Below, piece after piece: positions 52,554 to 62,515 of a stretch of 64,000 bases of DNA. The stretch is from assembly GCF_003344885.1 (NCBI RefSeq), contig NZ_CP031155.1, positions 620,001-684,000 of the forward strand, in the 5' to 3' direction. The translations under genes were made by a program, and so were the position numbers. Positions within the stretch are counted from its first letter, which is position 1; every line of letters starts with the position of its first letter. Under the pieces are notes generated by a model. It worked only from the letters and a program-made list of their open reading frames with translations. It was not told where the DNA came from and did not search any database. The stretch is from Altererythrobacter sp. ZODW24. Lineage in GTDB: Bacteria > Pseudomonadota > Alphaproteobacteria > Sphingomonadales > Sphingomonadaceae.

Positions 52554-54478
52554 TCGCGCCAGGCAGCCACGCCAGCTGGAGGGAGATCGTCACCACCGAG
52601 GAGATAATCGCGTGTTCCTGGCAGTATTTTTCCTAGCGAAAGCGTGTCTGGCCCATGGTTGAAAGCAAAGCGCAGTCCGCCGTGGCTACGAATGCGAATG
52701 TCTTGCGGCAAGTCGCAAGTAGTCAGACCTGCCTCGTCCGCCATGCGCCCCAAGATTTGCCGCAACAGTGCAGCATCGGCCCAACCGCCAAGATATCGGC
52801 GGTTGCTGCTCTTAAAGAGCACCGGGGCGATCTCCGGCTCACCTTCGCTGTCAATGTGCTCAAGCCAGCGCGTGATTCTGCCATCGCCTGAGGTTACTTC
52901 GATACCCTCGCGCAAACTTTCAACGCGCATGACTTTGACCGGCAACAACTCTTGCAACGGACCCGGTGGAAGCTCATCCGGAAATGCAAAATTTTCTGTT
53001 TTGCTCCCACTACGCGGCCCGAGAAGCAGCGGACAGGTGAGCGCGGCAAACTTGACCGCAAGTTCAGGGCGAACAATCGGCAAACTCGGAGCGACGATCA
53101 TTGCATATCCATCAAATAGCGCATCGGGCGAGACTATATCGACGTCCAGACCAAGCCGCCTGAGGGCCGTATAGTAACTGAACATCAGCTCAAGATTGAC
53201 GAAGCTCTGGCCCTGCGGCTGCGCTTCGAACAACCACTGCGCTTCATAACTATAGATCAGCGCCACGCGTTTTGGCGCAGCGCCCGCACAATCGAGCGCT
53301 GTAATTTCACCAGCAACTTGCTCTGCCTCAAACAGCGCGCCATCCTCGGACGCATCGGGCCGCAACAGGCCGCTATGCATTTGCTCTTGCGCGAAAGCTG
53401 CTTGCCGCCACCGGAAGAAGCTGACGAGCTCTGCTCCATGCGAGAGCGCCTCCAGCGTCCAGAAACGTACCATGCCCGGAAGTGGTGCAGGGTTGTGCGG
53501 TGCCCAGTTCACTGGCCCCGGCTGTTGCTCCATCACCCACCAACGGTCCTTGCAGCCGCGATAGAGATCATGGTGGAAGGCAGAGATGTCAGGGTGACCC
53601 TGGCGCGCATAACGAATCTTCTCCGCCTCGCTCATCCAGCTCATTTCAAGAAAGCCCAGCGGATAACTGTCCCAGCTCGCCACATCGAGGTCCGCCGACA
53701 CGTCGTGGTGATCGAACTCGTTGTAGAAGCCCATGAAATTATGAACGATGTCGCGACCCGGCGATGCGGCGCGCAAGATGTTGGCCTGCAATTTGTTGAA
53801 GCTGACAACTTCGTCAGACGCGAACCGGCGGAAGTCGAGCACATGCGCAGGATTGGGTTCAGTCACGGTCAGGTTGGGCAGTTCGATCTCGCCGAAACTG
53901 CGGTATTCCATGCTCCAGAATACATTGCCCCATGCGGTGTTGAGCGCCGAAACGTCGCCATACTTCGCCGCAAGCCAATCGCGGAAAGCATCACGCGCGG
54001 CATCCGAATAGCTAAGTGTAGTGTTGTGACAGCCATATTCATTGTCGGTTTGCCAAGCGACGACTGCCGGGTTCTTTCCATAGCGATCAGCCACAGCCTG
54101 CGTGATGCGGGCGCATTCATCACGGTAGGGCCGGTGCGAGAAGCAATAGTGTCGGCGCGATCCGAACTTGCGCGGTTTGCCGCTGGCGTCGACCGCGATC
54201 ATATCGGGCATCTGGTCCACCAGCCATTTGGGCGGCGTGGCGGTAGGTGTGCCGAAGATGATGCCGAGGCCTGCATCAGCCAGTGTTCGGAGAGCACGAT
54301 CTAGCCAGCTCCAGTCGTAGCGGCCTGGCTCTGGCTCGATACGGCTCCATGCAAACTCGCCGATGCGCACGCGCGAAAGGCCAATTTCTGCCATGCGCGC
54401 CGCATCGATGGCCCAGCGTTCCTCCGGCCAATGCTCGGGATAATAACAAACACCGAGGCGCATTTTCTCGTCGGTCAT
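52550..54478 (-). CDS. GH42 beta-galactosidase
   Basis: The 642-residue protein starts MTDEKMRLGVCYYPEHWPEE at the ATG overlapping the GH36 stop; a 49-codon upstream extension into GH36 is rejected. GH42 features are WQTDNEYGCHN with the acid/base Glu, VMEQQPGPVNWAPHN with the nucleophile Glu, and the C-terminal glutamine-amidotransferase-like trimerisation region. No signal peptide, so it acts on imported beta-galactosides. Four-base overlaps on both sides place it firmly in the operon. Confidence 0.94.
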   Translation of the reverse strand: MTDEKMRLGVCYYPEHWPEERWAIDAARMAEIGLSRVRIGEFAWSRIEPEPGRYDWSWLDRALRTLADAGLGIIFGTPTATPPKWLVDQMPDMIAVDASGKPRKFGSRRHYCFSHRPYRDECARITQAVADRYGKNPAVVAWQTDNEYGCHNTTLSYSDAARDAFRDWLAAKYGDVSALNTAWGNVFWSMEYRSFGEIELPNLTVTEPNPAHVLDFRRFASDEVVSFNKLQANILRAASPGRDIVHNFMGFYNEFDHHDVSADLDVASWDSYPLGFLEMSWMSEAEKIRYARQGHPDISAFHHDLYRGCKDRWWVMEQQPGPVNWAPHNPAPLPGMVRFWTLEALSHGAELVSFFRWRQAAFAQEQMHSGLLRPDASEDGALFEAEQVAGEITALDCAGAAPKRVALIYSYEAQWLFEAQPQGQSFVNLELMFSYYTALRRLGLDVDIVSPDALFDGYAMIVAPSLPIVRPELAVKFAALTCPLLLGPRSGSKTENFAFPDELPPGPLQELLPVKVMRVESLREGIEVTSGDGRITRWLEHIDSEGEPEIAPVLFKSSNRRYLGGWADAALLRQILGRMADEAGLTTCDLPQDIRIRSHGGLRFAFNHGPDTLSLGKILPGTRDYLLGGDDLPPAGVAAWRE

Positions 54479-56577
54479 AGTTTCTCGATCTCCAGAAGCC
54501 ATGCGGTTTCTGGATGTACGAGCGGAATGGAGACACCGCTCGATTGCAGGAAACGCCCGGTCAAATCGATACCCGCGCGCCAATCGAAACCGCGTCCGAC
54601 ATATTGCGATGCTTTTGCTGGCCAAGGTTCCAGCAGGCTGACTTTATAGGTCGCCTCATTGTCTAGGCCCGCCAGCTGCACCGGCCGCGCCAGAAATTCC
54701 GCCGCAAAGTCAGTTCGCGCGATCAGGGCAAGTGCCCTCGCCCCGTCATTTGCAACCGCGATCCGCCCGAATGCACGGTCGTCGCCCATGTCCAACTGGT
54801 GCATCGCGCCGGTATGCAAAACCTCGCGCCACTCTTTGTAATACGCAATGTGGACAGCGAGGACAGTGCGCTCGTGCTCATCCATTGCCGCTGGGTCTGT
54901 TTCGACGCCCATATGGCCGAACAGCGCAACCTTGGCGCGGAAATCCATATCGGTACGGCGGCCCGTGATGGGATTGGGGCTCGGCCCGACATGGCTGCCG
55001 AGCACTTCGGGCGGCAAGAACTGACCCCAAGCTTCCATGATCCGCAGCCGTTCAATCGGGTCATTATTGTCGCTCGGCCAAACGCGGTGCGTGCGGCCGA
55101 GAATGCCGTAATCGACACGCCCGCCGCCACTGGCACAGCTTTCGAACTCGACCTTGGGATGTGCGACGCGCAGCCGGTCCAGCAGCGCGTAGAGCGCTTC
55201 AGTCTGTGCAATGCCTTTACCCGCGCGCGGGAATAATGGCCGGTTATGATCCCACTTTACATAGGTAATGGGGTGCAGGGACAGCAGCGTATTCAGCCGC
55301 GCATATAGGTGTTCTGAAGCTTCAGGGATGGTTAGATCGAGCACCAGCTGATTGCGCTGCGTTGCGCGCTCCACACCATCTTGATGGATGCACCAATCCG
55401 GGTTCGCACGGTAAAGATCGCTGTCGGGGCTGATCATCTCCGGCTCGACCCAGATGCCAAGGTCCATGCCAAGCCCGATGACATGATCGGCGAGTGCCCC
55501 CAGCCCGTCAGGAAACAGACCTTCATCGACAGTCCAATCTCCAAGGCTCGTTCGGTCGTTACGGCGACCATGGAACCAGCCGTCGTCGATAACAAACCGC
55601 TCGATGCCAAGCGCAGCCGCATCGCTCGCGAGTCGCTTCAGGCTGGCCTCATCCATGTCAAAGCTCAGCGCTTCCCAGCTATTGAGATGAACACGCCGCG
55701 CGGGCCATTTTGCGCGTTCTGGTAGGACTTTCTGGCGCACATGCATGGCAAAGCGATTGGCGAGGCCACTGCGCCCATTCGCGCTGAATCCAAGATGCAC
55801 AGGCGGCGCTTCGTAGCTCTCGCCCGGTTCTAGAATGACTTCGCCGTGGTCAAAGCGCGCGCCCATTTGAACCTGCGCTGCTCCGTCGGCACTCCGTTCA
55901 AGCAAGGCAATGTGATCGCCACTCCACGCCAGATGCATACCGAGTACCTGTCCGGTTTCAGCGCCAAGCGATTGCTCATGCGCGAGCAGCCAATTGCCAC
56001 CTTCAAAGCCGGGCCTGCCGCCGCGCGAATCTGACGACACTGCGCCGCGCTCTATTGGACCAGTGGTCTCGCGCATTTCGCCTGCCCACCGGCCAGCATA
56101 ACGCGTCGCATGACCTGCCCACCCGGGCAGCGGCAGTGAAAGCGATGCCACCCGCGCAATACCAAAGGACGCGCTGCCACTGTTGAGTAGACGCGCGCTC
56201 ATGGCCATCACGCCCTCAGAAATCGCTTCCCAGCGAAGCGTCAGGGTCACGCCATTCGCCTTGTCGCCAAGCCGGAATTCTAACACCGGTCCTTCGTTCG
56301 CGCTTCTTTCGAGCACAAAATTCAGTGGGATTGCCTTCCCGTCGCGAAGCAACTCAATTGCAGGCGTGCCAAGAAAGCCTCCACCTTCAACTGGCAGCAA
56401 ATCAGGCCGCGATAAAACGTCTGGCTCGTTCTCATGCAAACCGCGCGAAGTTGCTGCCCTGATACTCTCAGAATTATCCGAAACCGGCGCGCCCAAATGC
56501 AGCAAAACGGGCGCACCCTCGCCCAATTCGAACAAGGCGCAAATTCCGTCGCCATCGAGCCTTGCAAATCTCTTCAT
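54475..56577 (-). CDS. GH36 alpha-galactosidase
   Basis: The 700-residue protein is the first gene of the operon. The nucleophile Asp lies in YVKWDHNRPLFPRAGKG and the acid/base Asp in RVWPSDNNDPIERL; FVIDDGWFHGRR and FESCASGGGRVDYG are GH36/GH-D clan blocks. No signal peptide is seen, so it should hydrolyse imported alpha-galactosides such as digalactosyl-glycerol, melibiose or raffinose-type sugars. It diverges from the SSS symporter with a 107-base shared region. Confidence 0.94.
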   Translation of the reverse strand: MKRFARLDGDGICALFELGEGAPVLLHLGAPVSDNSESIRAATSRGLHENEPDVLSRPDLLPVEGGGFLGTPAIELLRDGKAIPLNFVLERSANEGPVLEFRLGDKANGVTLTLRWEAISEGVMAMSARLLNSGSASFGIARVASLSLPLPGWAGHATRYAGRWAGEMRETTGPIERGAVSSDSRGGRPGFEGGNWLLAHEQSLGAETGQVLGMHLAWSGDHIALLERSADGAAQVQMGARFDHGEVILEPGESYEAPPVHLGFSANGRSGLANRFAMHVRQKVLPERAKWPARRVHLNSWEALSFDMDEASLKRLASDAAALGIERFVIDDGWFHGRRNDRTSLGDWTVDEGLFPDGLGALADHVIGLGMDLGIWVEPEMISPDSDLYRANPDWCIHQDGVERATQRNQLVLDLTIPEASEHLYARLNTLLSLHPITYVKWDHNRPLFPRAGKGIAQTEALYALLDRLRVAHPKVEFESCASGGGRVDYGILGRTHRVWPSDNNDPIERLRIMEAWGQFLPPEVLGSHVGPSPNPITGRRTDMDFRAKVALFGHMGVETDPAAMDEHERTVLAVHIAYYKEWREVLHTGAMHQLDMGDDRAFGRIAVANDGARALALIARTDFAAEFLARPVQLAGLDNEATYKVSLLEPWPAKASQYVGRGFDWRAGIDLTGRFLQSSGVSIPLVHPETAWLLEIEKL

Positions 56578-56684
56578 CGGGGCAGCTTTGCACAGCGCAT
56601 GCTCGCGCCGTCAATCCCGCAGCTGCCGCATTCCATTGGCATAGCATCACAAACTGGTTACCCAGCCCAGCGGAGAGGAATTTC

Positions 56685-58155
56685 AATGTTCGGGGACACA
56701 TCGAATTACGCCAATGGCGTACAGCTGGCAGTGTGCGTGGCGCTGACGGCGTTTATCGGCCTGATGACATGGCTGAAGGTGCGACAGGCCAAAACGCATG
56801 ACGGATCAAGCAAAGACGTGTTCCTCGCGGGCGGCGGACTTAGCTGGATATTTGTCGCTGGCTCGATCACGCTCACCAATCTTTCGACCGATCAGCTTGT
56901 CGGCATGAATGGCAACCAGATGGCGCTGCTGGCGTGGTGGGAAATCGCGGGTTTCTTCGGCCTGATGACGCTCGCCTTCGTTTTCGTGCCGCTTTATTAC
57001 AAGCACAATTGCACGACTGTTACCGAGCTTCTGGAGCGCCGCTACGGCGGGCGCAGCATCCGGACGCTGATCTCAGCCTTGTTTCTGCTGGGTAATGTGC
57101 TGATTTACCTTCCAGCGGCTCTCTATAGCGGCGGACTGTTCCTGCAGTCGCTATTTGGAATGAATATCGACCTGCTGGTATTCAGCGTCATTCTTGCGGT
57201 GATCGCAGCGGCCTATACGATCTTCGGAGGCCTGCGCGCCGTCGCGGTTATGGACACCTATTCGGGCGTCGGCATCCTCGGATTGGCGCTTCTTATCGTC
57301 TATCTGGCGCTGGCTGCGGTTGATTTCGACATTGTGACGGATGTGCCGCCGGAACGTCTGACGATGATCGGCGGCGCGGATTCCCCTATCCCGTTCCACA
57401 CGCTGTTCACCGGCATGCTGTTTATTCAGATATTCTACTGGTCGACTAACCAGAATATCACCCAGCGCGCGATGGCTGCACCAACTATCAAGGAAGCGCG
57501 CAAGGGCGTGTTTGCTGCGGCTGCGATCCGTATTTTGATCGTGCCGCCAATAGTCGTTCTGCCGGGTATCGTAGCCTACAAACTCTACGGCGATGTCGGC
57601 GATGCAGCCTATGGAATGCTCGTCGCGGATATCATGCCGGTTTGGCTATCGGGCGCATTTGCCGCGATGGTGGCGGCTGCTGTGATCACCACCTTCAGTG
57701 CGGTGCTGAACTCAACCGTTGCACTTTATTCGGTCGATTTCCACGAGCAGTTTATCGGCAAGGTGGACAATCACTGGAGGCTAGGCGCGCTGATGTCGGT
57801 GCTGGCAACAATTGTCGCAATTTCGCTCGTGCCGATCTACTCGTCGGCGGATAGCATCATCAATCTGCTGCAGGAGCTGAACGGCCTGCTATCCATGCCG
57901 ATCCTGAGTGCTTTCATCGCCTGCCTGCTGTTTCGAGGAGTTGATGCAAGGGCAGCGATTGTCGGCGTGATTTGGGGTGTGGTGCTATACGGTGCCTTCA
58001 CCTTCCAACTTAGCCCGCGCGGTATCATTAACATGCACTACATCGACTTCATGGTCGTAGTGCTGGTGACATCGGTTCTGGCATCGCTGGTCGCCAACAG
58101 GCTGATCTTTGGCGGGCGGGCGGAGTTCGTCGGCTTTAAGAAGCAGCCTGTGTAA
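56685..58155 (+). CDS. Sodium:solute (SSS/SGLT-type) symporter
   Basis: The 489-residue protein starts at ATG 56685 behind GGAGAGGAA; a longer in-frame extension runs into GH36 and is rejected. It has about 13-14 hydrophobic helices, with FVAGSITLTNLSTDQLVGMNG near residues 46-66 and YWSTNQNITQRAMAA as in vSGLT-like sugar transporters. It probably imports galactosides or related glycosides that the divergent operon then cleaves. A strong terminator follows. Confidence 0.9.
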
Positions 58156-58179
58156 CTCTGCTCAGAGGCCAAACAAAAG

Positions 58180-58205
58180 AAAGGCCGCCATGTCTGGCGG
58201 CCTTT
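58180..58205. terminator. Bidirectional terminator between SSS gene and TonB receptor 2
   Basis: AAAGGCCGCCA-TGTC-TGGCGGCCTTT is a perfect 11-bp stem with flanking A- and T-rich ends. It lies 25 bases after the symporter stop and 25 bases past the convergent receptor gene end, and so separates the sugar locus from the next module. Confidence 0.88.
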
Positions 58206-58229
58206 CCTGCTTCCGAGGGGAATCGGAAT

Positions 58230-60743
58230 TTAGAAGTTGTAGCCAATCTCCACGCCCAGCAGGCGGCGTGCGCCCGGTGAGATGAAGGATCCGCCGAACT
58301 CGATCGCCGGGATTACCTCATTGAGATATTCGCGGTTAAGCAGGTTCTCGGCGAAGAACGTCAGATTGAAGCTCTCTGTTTCGATCCCGGCACGCAGGTT
58401 CAGCACACCAAACGCATCGCGCTTTGCGACATCATAGCGGCCATCACCGACCGATGCCGGAATTGGTGCCAGTGCAGAAATCGGTAGCAATCCGGAGAAC
58501 AGCGTCGGCTGCGTCTGAGCCTGCACTGTGTGGAACCATGTCGGACCAGTAATCCGGTAATCGGCCCGCACCACCAGATCGATATCCGGTGTCAACGGCG
58601 CATCCATCTCGCTGCCAAGGTTGATCGTATAGGCGGCCGTATATGGCGATTTGTTACCTACCGTGATCGGACGTGACGCATTCGCCTTGATCTCGCTTTC
58701 AGTCACGTTGAATGCACCGAACAGCTTCCAGCCATCGGTGATTTCAGCCGTCACATTCAGCTCCGCACCATAGACATCGACTTCATCGATATTCGAAACC
58801 ACACGCAGCAGACCGAATGCGCCAACGAAGAATTCGAAGAACTGCATATCGTCGATCTGAGTGTAATAGCCGGCCAGATCATAGGTGATTGCGCCATTGA
58901 GCAAGTTACCCTTCACACCGACTTCAAAGGCGCTCGACACCTCCTTGTCATAATCGTCTTCGATCACGACGTCGGCACCGATGAACTGCGCGAAGTTGGC
59001 ATCAACCAACGCAGCAGAACCCTGATTGTTGAAGCCGCCCGACTTAAATCCGATGCCCCAGTTGGCATAGATATTGAGGTCGCTGTTTGGCTTGTAGCTC
59101 AGCGTCAGCTTGGGCTGGAGCTGCTTATACGTCGCGTCCTTCACACCAAAGGTGCTGAAGGCCTGACCCGGATTAATGGGGCCGCCGGTGAAGGGATCGA
59201 GAACGTTGGGAACGAGCGGTGTCGTGGTCCGGTCTTCGATATCGTAGCGAAGTGCCACACCGGCAGAGAATTGCTCGCTCGGACGGAATTCCACCGAACC
59301 GAAGACCGCATAGACGTTGGTGTCGAACGCATCATTCAAAAGCAATGAGGTGGGGTTTGAACTGCCCGGCGCATTGTAGAGCGTGGTGCTCACACCGGCT
59401 CCGGTATCCGCGCCAAGGCTTACGCCGACTTCGCGGTCGATGTTGAGGTAGTATGCGCCCAACTGCCAGTCGATTGGACCATCATTGTCGGAAGCTAAAC
59501 GGATTTCACCACTGATGTCCTTCTGATCACGCGTTTGCAGCTGTGTGCCGTCGCAAGTCGTCGGGCTGTAGGCGCCAAACGTGGAACCGTTCGCCGGATC
59601 GAAAATGAAAGGCACTGGCAGAGTGCCAATGAAACCCGGCTGATTAACCGGGAAGCCTGTGTTCGCTGCTGTGGAGGCGAAACATGCGTCGACCGCGCCC
59701 TGCACTGCGGGATCCGCTGCCGTGATGTAGCGGGCAAAGTCGGCCGATGTGCCGTCCGCTGTCAGCAACTGCGAGATGTCGGAGTAGAGCACCCATGCGG
59801 TCAGGATTGTGCTGTCGAACTCATGCTCTATTTTGGCGGAGACATCGAAACTGTCCTGACTGTTGGTTGGACGGATGTTACCATAATAACCAAACTCATG
59901 ATCGTTCACGTCTTCATAGAACGCCGGGTTCACGCCGCCAAAGCCGGGCACATGGAACGAGGAATTGAAGTTGATCGACGCACCGTTCAGTTCGGAATAG
60001 CGTGCCTTTACGTCTAGTTCGGTCCGATCAGATAGATTGGCAACCAACCGGCCGTCGACGGTCCAAACTTCTTGATCATCAACGACCTTTTCGTCGAGGA
60101 ACGTATTGCGGAAGAAGCCGTCCGTCGTGCGGTAATAACCCGACAGCACGAAGCCCAGATTATCGCCGATAGGTCCAGCGATGAAGCCATTAGCCTCAAT
60201 GGTATTCTCATTCGCATAGGACGCCTGAACGCCGCCTTCGAAGAAATCGCCCGGCTTGAGTGTCTGCAACACAACTGCACCCGCAGCAGCGTTACGGCCG
60301 TATAGCGCGCCCTGCGGACCCTTGAGGATCTCAGCCTGCCTCAGCGTACCTTGCACCTGATTGAGCTGCGCTGTGTTCGTCTTGAGAATGCCATCAACGA
60401 CCAGCGCAATCGAGCTTTCCGCATCGCGCGCACCGTTAATGCCGCGGATGTTGACCTGTGTATCACCGGCCTCCGCAGTGCCCGACACAATTGTAACGCC
60501 AGGCGTAAGCTGTGCGAAGTCAGAGGCATTATCAGCGCCGCTCTTCTGCAGAGCGTCGGCAGTTAGCACCGTGACAGAAGCCGGCGTATCCTGAAGCGTT
60601 TCCGATTGCCGCCGCGCAGTGACGATCACGACATTTTCGTCTTCTGCGGCTGGCTCTGCAGCTGTATCTTGCGCAGTGGCAGGAGTGGCGAACATAGCTC
60701 CGCTGGCGATGGAGGCGAGGAGGACAGGTTTAGTAATCCGCAT
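58230..60743 (-). CDS. TonB-dependent receptor 2
   Basis: The 837-residue receptor has a signal peptide (MRITKPVLLASIASGAMFAT, cleavage near TAQ), a TonB-box-like region ENVVIVTARRQ, a plug domain (TPASVTVLTADALQKSGADN, AEILKGPQGALYGRNAAAG) and a barrel ending GVEIGYNF with the terminal Phe. The GPQGALYGRNA form is typical of sphingomonad receptors for organic ligands. It diverges from gntR, sharing the TTGTATACAA operator, so it probably imports the substrate of the GntR-HMGL-HyuA module rather than of the sugar locus. Confidence 0.92.
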   Translation of the reverse strand: MRITKPVLLASIASGAMFATPATAQDTAAEPAAEDENVVIVTARRQSETLQDTPASVTVLTADALQKSGADNASDFAQLTPGVTIVSGTAEAGDTQVNIRGINGARDAESSIALVVDGILKTNTAQLNQVQGTLRQAEILKGPQGALYGRNAAAGAVVLQTLKPGDFFEGGVQASYANENTIEANGFIAGPIGDNLGFVLSGYYRTTDGFFRNTFLDEKVVDDQEVWTVDGRLVANLSDRTELDVKARYSELNGASINFNSSFHVPGFGGVNPAFYEDVNDHEFGYYGNIRPTNSQDSFDVSAKIEHEFDSTILTAWVLYSDISQLLTADGTSADFARYITAADPAVQGAVDACFASTAANTGFPVNQPGFIGTLPVPFIFDPANGSTFGAYSPTTCDGTQLQTRDQKDISGEIRLASDNDGPIDWQLGAYYLNIDREVGVSLGADTGAGVSTTLYNAPGSSNPTSLLLNDAFDTNVYAVFGSVEFRPSEQFSAGVALRYDIEDRTTTPLVPNVLDPFTGGPINPGQAFSTFGVKDATYKQLQPKLTLSYKPNSDLNIYANWGIGFKSGGFNNQGSAALVDANFAQFIGADVVIEDDYDKEVSSAFEVGVKGNLLNGAITYDLAGYYTQIDDMQFFEFFVGAFGLLRVVSNIDEVDVYGAELNVTAEITDGWKLFGAFNVTESEIKANASRPITVGNKSPYTAAYTINLGSEMDAPLTPDIDLVVRADYRITGPTWFHTVQAQTQPTLFSGLLPISALAPIPASVGDGRYDVAKRDAFGVLNLRAGIETESFNLTFFAENLLNREYLNEVIPAIEFGGSFISPGARRLLGVEIGYNF

Positions 60744-60820
60744 TGGAAACTCCAGTTATGACGGGAATGTCCGCCAATTGATCATTTAGTTGCGACACCG
60801 CTTGATGCTTTCACCGTGTA

Positions 60821-60830
60821 TTGTATACAA
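60821..60830. promoter_or_regulatory. GntR-type operator between TonB receptor 2 and gntR
   Basis: TTGTATACAA is a perfect palindrome of the pattern bound by FCD-type GntR regulators. It lies 78 bases upstream of the receptor start and 43 bases upstream of the gntR start, so the regulator probably controls both directions. Confidence 0.72.
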
Positions 60831-60872
60831 ATCGAACCGGTCAAGGCTTTTAGCAGCTAAATTGGAGCACAA

Positions 60873-61562
60873 GTGTCTCGCGCATCCGACAGAGCATATG
60901 CCAGCATCAGGGACTCGATCCTCTCCGGCGAGCTCGCCGCTGGGGCGCCCTTAGGTGAAGAAGCATTGGCGAAAAAGGTCGGCGTATCACGCACACCGAT
61001 TCGCGATGCTCTGCGCCGTTTAGAAGCCGACATGTTGATTCAGCGGACCGAATCGCAGCGCAGTTTCGTTGCCGAATGGTCAATCGACGAGGTCGCCGAT
61101 TCGTTCGAATTACGCGCGATGGTAGAAAGCCTCGCCGCTAAGCGAGCGGCGGAGCGCATGAAACCAGAAATCCTTGAAAAACTAAGAGACTGCAGCGCTC
61201 GCATCAACACCGCCACCGAAGCGAAGGAACCCGACGTCGGCGCCTTCTTGGAAGCAAACCGGGAATTTCACGCCCTTATCTTGGAAGCGGCTGCCTCGCC
61301 GCGCCTGTCGGCGATGTTGACCAATCTGGTGGAACAACCAATCGTCTGGCGCACGGCTCATCACTACAGCAGGGATGAATTGCGTCGTTCGCACCGCGAA
61401 CATGGCGAACTTTTGTCTGCCTTTGCCCGCCGGGATGGGCAATGGGCCGCAGACATTATGAGCGCACATATCCGCAGAGCCTTCCATGCATACGCTGACG
61501 CCCACGGCGGATTGGCCACAATTGGATCGGGCGGATCGACGGCTGGAGGGCAAGACCTTTGA
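60873..61562 (+). CDS. GntR-family regulator with FCD domain
   Basis: The 229-residue protein starts with GTG. Residues 5-75 form the winged helix (GEEALAKKVGVSRTPIRDALRRLEADMLI) and about 85-215 the FCD ligand-binding domain, with FELRAMVESLAAKRAAERM and metal-type His in EANREFHALILE and SHREHGELLSAFARRD. It probably represses the downstream genes and the divergent receptor until an organic-acid effector is present. Its stop overlaps the HMG-CoA lyase start. Confidence 0.92.
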   Translation: MSRASDRAYASIRDSILSGELAAGAPLGEEALAKKVGVSRTPIRDALRRLEADMLIQRTESQRSFVAEWSIDEVADSFELRAMVESLAAKRAAERMKPEILEKLRDCSARINTATEAKEPDVGAFLEANREFHALILEAAASPRLSAMLTNLVEQPIVWRTAHHYSRDELRRSHREHGELLSAFARRDGQWAADIMSAHIRRAFHAYADAHGGLATIGSGGSTAGGQDL

Positions 61563-62515
61563 CCGCCGGTATGTATACAGTTTCTGCTATCGAGATGGTC
61601 GAAGTCAGCCCACGCGACGGGTTGCAGAACGAAAAGCGCGCGATCTCGACAGCAGACAAGCTAGCTTTGATAGAACGAGCCATTGATGCCGGATCGCGCC
61701 GCATCGAAGTTACCAGCTTCGTCAATCCGCGCGCCGTGCCGCAAATGGCTGATGCAGACGATGTATGCGCCGGCCTGCCCCATCGCGACGACGTGACTTA
61801 TATCGGCCTGGTGATGAACCAGCGGGGTGCCGAGCGTGCGCTCGCAACAGGCCGGATTGATCAGCTTGGGGCCGTTTGCGTCGCGACAGACAAATTCGCG
61901 ATGGCCAACCAGGGTCAGACGAGCGACGGTTCCGTCGACGCGGCGAAAGACATCATCAAGCTGGCAAAAGAGAACGGCAAAACAGCGCAAGCGACAATTG
62001 GTGCAAGCTTCGGCTGTCCGTTCGAAGGTGAAGTTGCCGAGGATCACGTCGTTGCTATGGCTATCTCGCTTGCAGAAGCGGGCCCGGTTGAGATCGCCCT
62101 CGCCGATACTATCGGTGTTGGCAATCCAGCGCACGTTGCCAGCCTGGTGGCGAGGGTGCGCGAGGCCATCGAGCCGATTCCGGTCAGGGTTCACTTTCAC
62201 AATACGCGAGGCACTGGCCTTGCAAATGTTTGGGCTGCGATTGGTGCTGGAGCTAGCACGGTCGATGCCTCCATCGGCGGTCTCGGGGGCTGTCCCTTTG
62301 CTCCCGGGGCCGCTGGCAATGTTGCGACTGAAGATGTGACTTATATGCTGGAACGCGCGGGCATGTCGACTGGACTCGATCTCGGCAAGCTTGTGGCCAC
62401 AAACCACTGGCTAGCCGGTGTGATGGACAAAACACTCCCGGCGATGGTGGCGAAAGCTAGCCCCTTCCCCGCGGCCGAAGAACATAGAAATTCAAAAGAA
62501 GAGGAAGCTGTTTGA
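61559..62515 (+). CDS. Hydroxymethylglutaryl-CoA lyase family protein
   Basis: The 318-residue TIM-barrel enzyme has the catalytic block VEVSPRDGLQNEKR, EVTSFVNPRAVPQMAD, IALADTIGVGNP, VRVHFHNTRGTGLAN and GGLGGCPFAPGAAGNVATED with the active-site Cys. It would cleave HMG-CoA or a similar 3-hydroxy-3-methylacyl-CoA. The start is TTG 61559 (4-base overlap with gntR) or ATG 61571. Placement between gntR and hydantoinase A suggests a dedicated catabolic pathway rather than general leucine breakdown. Confidence 0.88.
   Translation: MTAGMYTVSAIEMVEVSPRDGLQNEKRAISTADKLALIERAIDAGSRRIEVTSFVNPRAVPQMADADDVCAGLPHRDDVTYIGLVMNQRGAERALATGRIDQLGAVCVATDKFAMANQGQTSDGSVDAAKDIIKLAKENGKTAQATIGASFGCPFEGEVAEDHVVAMAISLAEAGPVEIALADTIGVGNPAHVASLVARVREAIEPIPVRVHFHNTRGTGLANVWAAIGAGASTVDASIGGLGGCPFAPGAAGNVATEDVTYMLERAGMSTGLDLGKLVATNHWLAGVMDKTLPAMVAKASPFPAAEEHRNSKEEEAV

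Noticed and set aside
53318-54304. 328-codon open frame antisense to the GH42 gene
   Set aside because: It is inside a secure beta-galactosidase gene; the translation is low complexity without domain signals.
45026-58155. Galactomannan utilisation as the sole explanation of the sugar locus
   Set aside because: Mannanase-like GH5 plus alpha-galactosidase would fit, but no beta-mannosidase or mannose enzymes are present, and GH42 and the YihQ-like GH31 stay unexplained. It remains a secondary alternative.
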